Shown here: positions 42,658-50,814 of the stretch, piece by piece
Numbering within the stretch: the first letter of the stretch is position 1
How the letters are laid out: each line of letters starts with the position of its first letter
NCBI RefSeq assembly: GCF_026341515.1
Contig: NZ_JAPEOK010000001.1
Coordinates: forward strand, 9,548,001 to 9,612,000
Length of the DNA stretch: 64,000 bases
Reading direction: 5' to 3'
DNA from: Streptomyces sp. NBC_00878
GTDB lineage: Bacteria; Actinomycetota; Actinomycetes; Streptomycetales; Streptomycetaceae
Notes under the pieces: generated by a model
Told to the model about the DNA's origin: nothing
Seen by the model: only the letters and a program-made list of their open reading frames with translations
Databases searched by the model: none
Position numbers and translations under genes: made by a program

Positions 42658-43868
42658 GCGGTTTCCTGGCCGGGCTCTGTGTGGCCGTACTCCCGCTGCT
42701 GGCCGCCGGGTTCTGGCTCGGCCGGCGCACCTCCCGCCCGTCGAGCCTCGGTGGCCTCGGCACCCCCGTCGAGCACGCCACCTTCGAGACCCTGCACACC
42801 GCTTCGCTCGCCGCGCCGCCGCTGCGGGCCGGCCTGACCGGGGAGACGGCCCGTAAATCGGCCCGGCGGCTGCGCACCCTGCTCGGTACCGACGCGCTCT
42901 GCCTCACCGACCAGGACACGGTCCTCGCCTGGGAGGGCGTCGGCGAACACCACCGGGACCAGATCATGGAGCGGCTCGGCGGCCCCCTGGAGACCGGCCG
43001 CGGCGAGGCCTTCCGCCTCGACTGCGACGAGCCGTACTGCCCGCTGCGCTGGGCCGTCGTCGCCCCGCTCACCGTCGACGACCGGGTGCACGGGGCGCTC
43101 GTCGCCTGCGCGCCCCGCGAGTCGGCCGTGCTCGTCCGGGCCACCGGTGAAGTCGCCCGCTGGGTCTCCGTCCAGCTGGAACTCGCCGACCTCGACCAGT
43201 CCCGCACCCGCCTGATCGAGGCCGAGATCAAGGCGCTGCGGGCCCAGATATCCCCGCACTTCATCTTCAACTCGCTGGCGGTGATCGCCTCGTTCGTCCG
43301 CACCGACCCCGAGCGGGCCCGCGAACTCCTCCTGGAATTCGCCGACTTCACCCGCTACTCGTTCCGCAGGCACGGCGACTTCACCACGCTCGCCGACGAA
43401 CTGCACGCCATCGACCACTACTTGGCGCTGGTCAGGGCCCGCTTCGGCGACCGCCTCTCGGTCACCCTGCAGATCGCCCCCGAGGTACTCCCGGTGACCC
43501 TGCCCTTCCTCTGCCTCCAGCCGCTCGTCGAGAACGCGGTCAAGCACGGCCTGGAAGGCGGCACCGGGAAGGTCGACAGGAGCCGCATCAGCATCACCGC
43601 GCGGGACGCGGGCGCCGAGGCACTCGTCGTCATCGAGGACGACGGCCCCGGCATGGACCCCGACCGGCTGCGCCGCATGCTGTCCGGCGAGGTCAGCCCC
43701 TCGGGCGGCATAGGCCTGTCGAACGTCGACGACCGGCTGCGGCAGGTGTACGGCGACGACTACGGCCTCGTCATCGAGACCGCGCTCGGCGCGGGCATGA
43801 AAATCACCGCCCGGCTGCCGAAATACCAGCCGGGCGTGCACTCGGCGGGGCGGCTGCCCCGCGAATGA
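42654..43868 (+). CDS. LytS-like sensor histidine kinase
   Basis: A 404-residue kinase, partner of the LytTR regulator at 39690. There is one N-terminal membrane segment (about 4-22), then a GAF-like domain (about 45-180, with LRWAVVAPLTVDDRVHGALVA). The His_kinase domain follows with His202 in SPHFIFNSLAV, the N box LVENAVKHGLEGG, and the G boxes DDGPGMDP and GGIGLSNVDDRL. It lacks the multi-helix sensor domain of LytS and BtsS, so sensing may depend on the symporter or on the GAF-like domain. It overlaps the symporter gene by 4 bases, which implies a joint role. Confidence 0.93.
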   Translation: MSGFLAGLCVAVLPLLAAGFWLGRRTSRPSSLGGLGTPVEHATFETLHTASLAAPPLRAGLTGETARKSARRLRTLLGTDALCLTDQDTVLAWEGVGEHHRDQIMERLGGPLETGRGEAFRLDCDEPYCPLRWAVVAPLTVDDRVHGALVACAPRESAVLVRATGEVARWVSVQLELADLDQSRTRLIEAEIKALRAQISPHFIFNSLAVIASFVRTDPERARELLLEFADFTRYSFRRHGDFTTLADELHAIDHYLALVRARFGDRLSVTLQIAPEVLPVTLPFLCLQPLVENAVKHGLEGGTGKVDRSRISITARDAGAEALVVIEDDGPGMDPDRLRRMLSGEVSPSGGIGLSNVDDRLRQVYGDDYGLVIETALGAGMKITARLPKYQPGVHSAGRLPRE

Positions 43869-43905
43869 GTCCCCCGGGACCGACCGCCGCAGGTACCCGG
43901 GGGAC
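43869..43905. terminator. Terminator hairpin between convergent genes
   Basis: GTCCCCCGGG (43869-43878) and CCCGGGGGAC (43896-43905), a perfect 10-bp stem between the kinase gene and the small membrane-protein gene. Confidence 0.7.
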
Positions 43906-43920
43906 AGACCGCGCCGTGCG

Positions 43921-44079
43921 TCAGGTGGGGCGGGACACCGCCATGGCCAGCGTGATCAGACCGAGCACCACCCAGCCGAACCACAGCCAGCCGCTGCTCC
44001 CGAGCGCCACCGTGTAGGCGGTGACCATCACCAGTCCGCCTACGGTGAGTACTCCCATGGTCTTCGTAGAACCGGGCAT
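43921..44079 (-). CDS. Small membrane protein of unknown function
   Basis: A 52-residue protein that is almost entirely two hydrophobic helices (MGVLTVGGLVMVTAYTVAL and WLWFGWVVLGLITLAMAV). The ATG at 44079 has a very good GAGGAGGG upstream. It follows the Ser/Thr kinase gene by 13 bases on the same strand, so it is probably co-transcribed with it. Confidence 0.7.
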   Translation of the reverse strand: MPGSTKTMGVLTVGGLVMVTAYTVALGSSGWLWFGWVVLGLITLAMAVSRPT

Positions 44080-44092
44080 CGCAACACCCTCC

Positions 44093-46108
44093 TCATGGTT
44101 CGTCCCTCTCCATGGTGCCCCCGTCCTTGCGAATTGCAGTGCAGACCACCAAATGAGTGCCCGAACTCCAGGCACTCCGGCCCACCCAGGAGGAGGACTC
44201 GTACGTGCTCGGATCATGGCCGTAGTTGTTCGGCGGCATGTCCTTCTGGCAGGCCGCGGTCGCCTGATCCCGTGCCTCTTTGAGGCTCATGTCCGGGGGC
44301 ATCTGCAGGAAATCGAGCACTTTCTCCTGGTGCGGGCCCTTGCAGGAGACCAGCTTGGCGCTGTCGTTGGTGACCACGTCGAGACAGTCCCGCTTCTGCA
44401 TGGTGGCCGTGTCGGTGAACGGCGTTCCCATCGTGCGGTGGTCTCCGAGCGGCCCGAAGAGTTCACGTCCGTTCGCGTCCAGCAGGAGACAGGCGACGCG
44501 GCGCCCCGCGGCATCGAAGCCGTCGTCGGTCGGGAGCACGGCGTAGGAGGCCACGGACGCGAGGCTCCTGCGGGTCTCCTCCGTGCGTTGCTCGCACTGG
44601 GCGGCTCCACTGGAGCGGGCCTCGTCCGCCGACGCGACCTCGAAGACCGCCATCACCTGTCCCTCGGTGTAGTTGCCCCTGCAGTCCTCCACGACGGCGA
44701 GTCCCGGCCGGCCGGTGAACGGAGGCGAACCCCGCCAGTCGGCCGCGACACAGTCCCCGTCCTTGAGCGGCTGGGAAAGCCCGATGGTGTCTCCGTACGG
44801 CTTTCCGCCGCCGCTACCGTCGCCGCCGTCGCCCGGCGGCAGGTACGCCATCGCGTACCAGGCCCCGCCGCCCGCGAGAGCCAGTCCGAGCGTGGTCGCC
44901 AGGACGGCCTTCAGAACGCGGTGGCGTGGGCGCCGTCTGCTGCCCGACGCCGGGGCAGGCCCGTATCCCCGGCCGCTCGGCCACGGGGCGGGCCCCTGCC
45001 CGGGCGGCGGCCAGGCGGTGGGGCTCTCCTGGCCGGGCGCCGCGGAGGACTCCTGCGCGGCCGAGGGCGCGTACCACTGCGAGCCGTTCGCGTGGCTCTG
45101 AGAGGCCCTGGGCGGCGGGGGAGGGACACGGGGCGCCGCCGTATCGGTGGTCCCGTCCGACCAGTGCGGTTCCGAGCCCGGGTCGAGCTGGGTCCGGGGA
45201 TGGGACCGGGGCGTCAGGATGGCGGACAGTGCTGCCTCGGTCTCCTCCGCGGTGATCCGTTGGACGGGGTTCTTGGTGAGCATGGCTGCCAGGACCGGCT
45301 CCAGCGCGCCCGCACGCAGCATCGGACGCGGTTCGTCCATGGCAACGGCGGTGAGCGCCGCGAGCGCCGACTCACGGTCGAAGGGGCCGTAGCCCTCGAC
45401 GGCGTAGTAGAGCGTGCAGCCCAGCGAGAACAGGTCGGCCGAGGCGGTGGGCGGGCCGCCCTGGGCCCGCTCGGGCGCCAGATATCCGGCGGTGCCCACC
45501 AGCACGGAGGTCTGCGTGTACCTGGTCTCGCCGCCGTCGGGCTGCACGGAGATGCCGTAGTCGGTGAGCAGCACCCGGGCGTACGGCGACCCGGCGCGGT
45601 CCGGGGCGAGGAGGATGTTGGCGGGCTTCACGTCCCGGTGCATGACCCCCCGATCGTGCCCGGCGGTCAGCGCGTCCAGCACGGCCAGTCCGATACGGGC
45701 GCACTCGGCGGGGGCCAGCTGCCCGCGCTGGGTGACCAGGGCGTGCAGGTCGAGCGCGCCCGGCACGTACTCCATGACGATCCAGGGCAGGCCCTCGTGC
45801 TCCAGGACGTCGTGCACGGTCACCACGTGCGGGTGGCCGCGCAGCCCGGCGGCGTGCCGGGCCTCGGCACGGGCCCGGGCGACCCTGGCCGAGCGGTCGC
45901 CGTCCTCGCCCGGGCTGCGGAACACGATCTCCTTGAGTGCGACCTCGCAGGCCAGCCGCTGGTCGTGGGCGAGCCAGACATGTCCCATGCCCCCGCTGCC
46001 CAGCTGGTTCAGCAGAACGTACCGGTCGGCGATGACCCGGCCGACTCCCGACTGCGGTGATCCTGATGCCATCCGGTCACTCCCGGGGTTCTGCTCTGCG
46101 CGGCTCAC
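44093..46108 (-). CDS. Receptor-type Ser/Thr protein kinase without PASTA repeats
   Basis: A 671-residue Hanks-type kinase. The glycine loop is LGSGGMGHV, with Lys59 (VALKE), catalytic Asp159 (MHRDVKPAN), DYG at 183-185 in place of DFG, and APE at 211-213. A Pro/Ser-rich linker (about 300-395) leads to one membrane helix (about 399-421). The extracellular part (about 430-671) looks like two copies of a Cys-containing septum-formation-like domain, each with a GDC/RDC start and a late cysteine. PASTA repeats, usual in PknB, are absent but occur in the lipoprotein encoded just upstream. GTGA overlaps the lipoprotein stop. Confidence 0.92.
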   Translation of the reverse strand: MSRAEQNPGSDRMASGSPQSGVGRVIADRYVLLNQLGSGGMGHVWLAHDQRLACEVALKEIVFRSPGEDGDRSARVARARAEARHAAGLRGHPHVVTVHDVLEHEGLPWIVMEYVPGALDLHALVTQRGQLAPAECARIGLAVLDALTAGHDRGVMHRDVKPANILLAPDRAGSPYARVLLTDYGISVQPDGGETRYTQTSVLVGTAGYLAPERAQGGPPTASADLFSLGCTLYYAVEGYGPFDRESALAALTAVAMDEPRPMLRAGALEPVLAAMLTKNPVQRITAEETEAALSAILTPRSHPRTQLDPGSEPHWSDGTTDTAAPRVPPPPPRASQSHANGSQWYAPSAAQESSAAPGQESPTAWPPPGQGPAPWPSGRGYGPAPASGSRRRPRHRVLKAVLATTLGLALAGGGAWYAMAYLPPGDGGDGSGGGKPYGDTIGLSQPLKDGDCVAADWRGSPPFTGRPGLAVVEDCRGNYTEGQVMAVFEVASADEARSSGAAQCEQRTEETRRSLASVASYAVLPTDDGFDAAGRRVACLLLDANGRELFGPLGDHRTMGTPFTDTATMQKRDCLDVVTNDSAKLVSCKGPHQEKVLDFLQMPPDMSLKEARDQATAACQKDMPPNNYGHDPSTYESSSWVGRSAWSSGTHLVVCTAIRKDGGTMERDEP

Positions 46109-47559
46109 GCCGGACCGACGGCGGGCCCGCCCGAAGCCTGCTCACTGGACGAGCCGGGTTCGCTCGACGCGGGTTCGCTCGTCGTGGTCTCACTGGTCGT
46201 GGGCTCGGTGGAGGTGGGACCGGCCGATGTGGGGTCGGCCGAGGTGGGGGCAGCGGATGTCGGCTGCGCGGTGGGCGACGTACTCGACACGGTCGGCGTG
46301 GGCGGATCGGGGGACGGCGGTTTCACCGTCGGCGTCGTCTCCTTTTCCGTGGGTTTCTCGGTGCCGGGTGTCGTCTCCGTCTCGGACGGGGTCCCCTTGC
46401 CGGGCTTCGATTCCGTCTCGGACGGCGTCCCCTTGCCGGGCGTGGACTCGGTCTCCGACGGGGTCCCGCCGCTCGGCGTGGACTCCGTTTCCGACGGGGT
46501 CCCCTTGCCGGGCGTGGACTCGGTCTCCGACGGCGTCCCGCCGCCAGGCGTCGATTCCGTCTCGGAGGGCGAAGGAGGCGTGCCGCCCCCGCCTGAGTCC
46601 GGATCCGACTCCACGCTCAGGGCCACGGCCTGCCCGAACCGCACCGGCGTACCCGGTCCCGGATCGGAACCCGTCACACGTGCGTCACCCGGCGGGAGCG
46701 AGTCGCCGTAGGCCACCGCGATACCCAGCTCGGCGAGCCGTTGGACGGCCTCGTCGACGGTCATCCCGGCCACCCGCGGCACCTCGTGCCGCTTCGTCGC
46801 GTCGAAGGTCCTGTCGTTCTCCCCCGTGCTGCCGACGGGGCGGTCGATGCCCTGGTCGGGGTTGTCCACGTTCACCAGCTTGATCTGCTCCAGCGGCTGC
46901 GGAGAGGGCTTGACGGTCACCACCGCGGACTTCTCGTAGCCGTTCCACTTCTTGTTGCCGTCCTCGAACTTCACCGAGATCTTCTCGGGATCCCCGTCGA
47001 AGGACCGCAACGGATTTCCGCACGAGCACTTCACGGCGGGAAGTCCCTGGTCGTTCACCAATACCGCGATCCCCGCCTCCAACAATGCGTTGTACGCGAC
47101 GGCCTCGCCCTTCTTGTAGTCGTGGTTCTTCACGAGAGTGTCGTGACGCAGCAGAACCGGTGTGAGGTCGTCGATGTACCCCTCGATCCGATCAGGCGTA
47201 ATGCCCACGACGCGGGCCCATTCCCGGGCCTTTCGTCGGTTCCTGGGATCGGTGAGGAAATCCTTGAGGCGGTCGACGTCACAGACCTTCGGCTTTCGCG
47301 TACCCCCGTACAGACCAGGGGTGTTGCCCTGCTGCAGGCCGCTGTGCGGCTGTGCCGACCTGACCTTCGTCTCGTCCCTGCCGAGTGAGCCGTCCTCTTC
47401 GAAAAAAGGTGCGAGTGACGGTACTCCGGCGGCGACGGCCTTGACCGCGAACAGGCGTTGCTCCGTGCAGCCGCTGAGGATCATCGCAGCGGCGAGTAGC
47501 ACGGCAAGCCTTCGGACCACGGTTTTTCCGGTCCTCAGCAAGCATGCGTGAATTGTCAT
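46105..47559 (-). CDS. PASTA-domain lipoprotein with Ser/Thr-Pro repeats (DUF6777-like)
   Basis: A 484-residue exported protein. The signal peptide ends in the lipobox ILSGC (Cys31). The N-terminal ~240 residues (RLFAVKAVAAGVPSLAPFF, then IEGYIDDLTPVLLRHDT) look like the DUF6777 domain of Streptomyces. A single PASTA domain follows (about 272-333: VPRVAGMTVDEAVQRLAELG). Then come six 12-residue repeats near TPSETESTPGKG (about 343-415) and a Thr/Ser/Pro tail. The tail is extracellular and may be glycosylated. The gene overlaps the kinase gene by 4 bases; PASTA domains bind muropeptides, so it may act as the kinase's separate sensor. The ATG at 47559 follows GGGGGGAG. Confidence 0.85.
   Translation of the reverse strand: MTIHACLLRTGKTVVRRLAVLLAAAMILSGCTEQRLFAVKAVAAGVPSLAPFFEEDGSLGRDETKVRSAQPHSGLQQGNTPGLYGGTRKPKVCDVDRLKDFLTDPRNRRKAREWARVVGITPDRIEGYIDDLTPVLLRHDTLVKNHDYKKGEAVAYNALLEAGIAVLVNDQGLPAVKCSCGNPLRSFDGDPEKISVKFEDGNKKWNGYEKSAVVTVKPSPQPLEQIKLVNVDNPDQGIDRPVGSTGENDRTFDATKRHEVPRVAGMTVDEAVQRLAELGIAVAYGDSLPPGDARVTGSDPGPGTPVRFGQAVALSVESDPDSGGGGTPPSPSETESTPGGGTPSETESTPGKGTPSETESTPSGGTPSETESTPGKGTPSETESKPGKGTPSETETTPGTEKPTEKETTPTVKPPSPDPPTPTVSSTSPTAQPTSAAPTSADPTSAGPTSTEPTTSETTTSEPASSEPGSSSEQASGGPAVGPA
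46360..46575. repeat. 36-bp tandem coding repeats in the PASTA lipoprotein
   Basis: Six units of 36 bp encode the 12-residue Thr-Pro-Ser-Glu-Thr-Glu repeats, with third-position differences between units. The array is prone to length change. Confidence 0.75.
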
Positions 47560-47697
47560 GACCGCTCCCCCCAGCGGATCCCCCGTAACCCTGCAGAGCG
47601 GAAGCAGGGCGTCACGCATCATGCTACTGAATGGAAAAGCCTTTCAGTCAAGGCGAATTCCCAAAGTGCACGGAGTGACCGAAAGGGGGAAAGGGAC

Positions 47698-48648
47698 TCA
47701 GCGACCGCCTGCGTTGAGTGAGGCCAGATAGGCGTTGTATGCCTCGAGTTCCTTGTCGCCGTCACGGTCGGCGGCCCGGTCCGCGCGCCGCGCCTGGCGC
47801 TGCTCGGAGCGGTACCACTGGTAGAGCAGCGCGAGGAGCACGAGCACGGACGGGATCTCGCTGAACGCCCAGGCGATACCGCCCGCCGCGGTCTGGTCGG
47901 CGAGCGCGTCGATGCCGAGCGAGGCGGGCGGGTTCTTGTACGACTCGACCATCGGCTCGGACGCCATCATCAGCGCGATGCCGAAGAACGCGTGGAACGG
48001 CATGCCCGCGAACAGCTCCAGCATGCGCATCAGGTGGCCGGGCCGGTGCGGACCGGGGTCGACGCCGATGATCGGCCAGAAGAACACCAGGCCGACGGCG
48101 AGGAAGTGGCACATCATCGCGATGTGGCCCGTCGTGGAGTCCATCAGGAAGTCGAAGATCGGGGTGAAGTACAGCGCGTACAGGCTCGCGATGAACAGCG
48201 GGATCGTGAACGCGGGATGCGTGACGAGCCGCATGAACCGGCTGTGCAGGAACATCAACAGCAGCTCGCGCGGGCCCTTGCGGTCACGGCCCGCGGTCGG
48301 CAGCGCGCGCAGGGCGAGCGTGATGGGCGCGCCGAGCAGGATCAGGATCGGCGACAGCATGCTGATCACCATGTGCTGCACCATGTGCACGCTGAACATG
48401 ACCATGCCGTAGTCGTTGAGCCCGGTGCACAGCACGAGCATGACGCTCAGGACACCGACGACGAACGCCACGGTCCGCCCGACCGGCCAGGCATCACCAC
48501 GCCGCACCAGCCGCACCACGCCCCACCCGTACAGCGCGAGCCCCAGAAGGCAGGCGACGAGGAAGAACGGGTCCGGCGACCACTGAAGCCCCCGCCCCAG
48601 CGTGAACGGCGGCAGATCCATCATCGTGCCGTGCCCGCTGTGATCCAT
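47698..48648 (-). CDS. CtaG-like cytochrome c oxidase assembly membrane protein
   Basis: A 316-residue membrane protein with about seven to nine helices. The N-terminus is His/Met-rich (MDHSGHGTMMDLPPF). HMVQHMVISMLSPILILLGAP, MMCHFLAVGLVFFWPIIGVDP and HAFFGIALMMASEPM fit the caa3-type CtaG family, with conserved His/Met residues on the outer face for copper. The C-terminus is charged and cytoplasmic. No oxidase genes are adjacent. Confidence 0.88.
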   Translation of the reverse strand: MDHSGHGTMMDLPPFTLGRGLQWSPDPFFLVACLLGLALYGWGVVRLVRRGDAWPVGRTVAFVVGVLSVMLVLCTGLNDYGMVMFSVHMVQHMVISMLSPILILLGAPITLALRALPTAGRDRKGPRELLLMFLHSRFMRLVTHPAFTIPLFIASLYALYFTPIFDFLMDSTTGHIAMMCHFLAVGLVFFWPIIGVDPGPHRPGHLMRMLELFAGMPFHAFFGIALMMASEPMVESYKNPPASLGIDALADQTAAGGIAWAFSEIPSVLVLLALLYQWYRSEQRQARRADRAADRDGDKELEAYNAYLASLNAGGR

Positions 48649-48706
48649 GCCGCCGGCTCCTGTTTCGTACTGGTTGAGCGCTGTCTGTCCGCACCCAGAC
48701 TAGAAC

Positions 48707-48736
48707 TGCCCCCGGTCAGGTTGACGACCGGGGGCA
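48707..48736. terminator. Hairpin downstream of pfkA
   Basis: TGCCCCCGGTC and GACCGGGGGCA, perfect 11-bp arms with an 8-base loop. A second palindrome, CCACAGGT-G-ACCTGTGG (48795-48811), and repeat copy B lie between it and the pfkA stop. Confidence 0.6.
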
Positions 48737-48740
48737 CGAT

Positions 48741-48798
48741 TTCAGGGGCGCGGGGCTGTATCGATATGCGGCTCCGCCGCGTGGGCGCGATCAGCCAC
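48741..48798. repeat. Interspersed intergenic repeat, copy B
   Basis: Inverted relative to copy C; it ends in GCGCGATCAGCCAC and keeps the GCGGCTCCGCCGC hairpin and the GGGGCGCGGGGCTGTATCG block. Confidence 0.7.
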
Positions 48799-48853
48799 AG
48801 GTGACCTGTGGCCTACGAACAACCCGCAGTCCTACGGCGCCCTCCGCGGAGTG

Positions 48854-49879
48854 TCAGAGAACGCACTCCGCTTCCGCGTACCGCTCATCCGGAACGGTCT
48901 TCAACGTCTCCACGGCCTCCGCCAGCGACACCATCACGATGTTCGTCCCCCGCAGAGCCGTCATCTTCCCGAACTCCCCCCGATGCACGGCCTCCACCGC
49001 ATGCCACCCGAACCGCGTGGCGAGCACCCGGTCGTACGCGGTAGGCGTACCTCCACGCTGCACATGCCCGAGGATCACCGGACGGGCCTCCTTGCCGAGC
49101 CGCTCCTCCAGCTCCAGGGACAGCTGCCGGGCGATACCGGCGAACCGCTCGTGCCCGTAGATGTCCTTGCCGCCCTCGTCGTACTCCATGGAACCCGCGC
49201 GAGGCTTCGCGCCCTCCGCGGCCACGACGATCGCGAACTTCTTCCCGGCCGAGAACCTCTCGCCGACCTTCGCGGTCAACTCCTCGATGTCGAAGGGCCG
49301 TTCAGGCACGACGATCGCGTGCGCACCCGCGGCCATGCCGGAGTGCAGCGCGATCCAGCCGGTGTTCCGGCCCATGACCTCCACGACCAGGACGCGCTGG
49401 TGGGACTCGGCTGTGGTCTTGAGCCGGTCCAGGGCCTCCGTCGCCACCCCTACGGCCGTGTCGAAGCCGAAGGTGACGTCGGTGACCGCGATGTCGTTGT
49501 CGATGGTCTTCGGTACGCCCACGATGGGCAGACCGGCGTCCGACATGAGCCGGGCCGCCTTGAGCGTGCCCTCGCCGCCGATCGGGATGATCGCGTCGAG
49601 ACCGAGCTCCTCCAGGTGGCCCCGGGCCTGCTCAACCCCGTCCCGCAGATGGGAGGGCTGGACCCGGGAAGAGCCGAGGATCGTGCCGCCGCGAGCCAGG
49701 ATGCCGCTCACCGCGTCGAGGTCGAGCTTGAGGTAGTCGCACTCCAGTAGGCCTTTCCAGCCGTCCCGGAAGCCGATGACCTCGTCGCCGTGGTCGACGA
49801 CGGCGCGGTGCACGACGGACCGGATGACGGCGTTCAGACCGGGACAGTCGCCGCCGGACGTGAGGACACCAATGCGCAT
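48854..49879 (-). CDS. pfkA: 6-phosphofructokinase
   Basis: A 341-residue enzyme phosphorylating fructose 6-phosphate. SGGDCPGLNAVIR is at 8-20, GGEGT at 101-105 and PKTIDND (123-129, catalytic Asp127) follows. Gly at 104 rather than Asp indicates use of ATP rather than pyrophosphate. GGEGT and the overall length place it in the actinobacterial group III enzymes. The ATG at 49879 has GAGAAGG upstream. S. coelicolor has three pfkA genes; which one this matches cannot be settled here, though the neighbours resemble those of SCO1214. Confidence 0.95.
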   Translation of the reverse strand: MRIGVLTSGGDCPGLNAVIRSVVHRAVVDHGDEVIGFRDGWKGLLECDYLKLDLDAVSGILARGGTILGSSRVQPSHLRDGVEQARGHLEELGLDAIIPIGGEGTLKAARLMSDAGLPIVGVPKTIDNDIAVTDVTFGFDTAVGVATEALDRLKTTAESHQRVLVVEVMGRNTGWIALHSGMAAGAHAIVVPERPFDIEELTAKVGERFSAGKKFAIVVAAEGAKPRAGSMEYDEGGKDIYGHERFAGIARQLSLELEERLGKEARPVILGHVQRGGTPTAYDRVLATRFGWHAVEAVHRGEFGKMTALRGTNIVMVSLAEAVETLKTVPDERYAEAECVL

Positions 49880-50066
49880 AGCCCGAAATACCTTCTCAAC
49901 GTGGGCCGGGAACCGGACCACGCTGTCCGGTTGGACGCCGCCACCCTACCGGCGGCAGGGGGCGGGTCCGCATCACGCGTCCGCCTGCTGGACGCCCCCG
50001 CACAGGTGAGCGGACGCCCTGCCAGACGGGCTGTGCCCCGCGGCCGGACGGGCTCTGCCCGCGAGC

Positions 50067-50795
50067 TCAGGCAGGCTGCTGAGCAGCCGAGATGCGCTCC
50101 GCGCGCAGCGCCTCGTACCAGCGGTCGTCGATCGGCGGCAGCGCGTTGACGTCGAGCGCGAGCTTCAGCAGCAGGTCGGCGATCAGCGGGTTGCGGGCGA
50201 GCACGGGCCCGTGCATGTACGTGCCGAAGACGGTGTCGTTGTACGCGCCCTCCGTGCCGTCACCCGTGCCGTTGCCGTTGCCGAGCCGCACGTTCGCGAA
50301 CGGGCGGGCGGTGGGTCCGAGGTGGGTGACGCCCTGGTGGTTCTCGAAGCCTGTCAGCGGGGGCAGGCCCAGGCGCGGGTCGATGTCGCCCAGGACGTCG
50401 CCGACGCACCGCTCGCCCTCGCCGCGTACGGAGGTCACGTCGAGCAGGCCGAGGCCCGGCTCGCGCTGGCCGAGGTCGTTGATGAACTCGTGGCCGAGGA
50501 TCTGGTAACCGGCGCAGACCGAGAAGACGATCGCGCCGTTGCCGACCGCGCGGTGCAGACCGCCGTCGCGGCGCAGTCGCTCGGCCGCGAGCCGCTGCGG
50601 CCGGTCCTCGCCGCCGCCGATGAGATAGATGTCACCGGAGGTGGGGATCGCCTGGTCGCTGCGTACGTCGAGACGGGCCACGTCCAGACCGCGCTGCCGG
50701 GCCCGGCGCTCGACGACGAGGGCGTTGCCCTGGTCGCCGTACGTGCTCAGCAGGTCCGGGTAGATCCACACGAGACGCAGGCTGTTGTCACTCAT
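50067..50795 (-). CDS. gatD: Lipid II isoglutaminyl synthase, glutamine amidotransferase subunit
   Basis: A 242-residue class I amidotransferase supplying ammonia to MurT for converting D-Glu to D-isoglutamine in lipid II. It has VWIYPDLLSTYGDQGN at the N-terminus, the oxyanion region IYLIGGGEDRPQ, nucleophile Cys94 in FSVCAGYQILG, and the late His in TYMHGPVLARNP. The ATG at 50795 lies 19 bases after murT. Confidence 0.95.
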   Translation of the reverse strand: MSDNSLRLVWIYPDLLSTYGDQGNALVVERRARQRGLDVARLDVRSDQAIPTSGDIYLIGGGEDRPQRLAAERLRRDGGLHRAVGNGAIVFSVCAGYQILGHEFINDLGQREPGLGLLDVTSVRGEGERCVGDVLGDIDPRLGLPPLTGFENHQGVTHLGPTARPFANVRLGNGNGTGDGTEGAYNDTVFGTYMHGPVLARNPLIADLLLKLALDVNALPPIDDRWYEALRAERISAAQQPA

Positions 50796-50814
50796 CTTCT
50801 TCGTCCTTCGTGGC

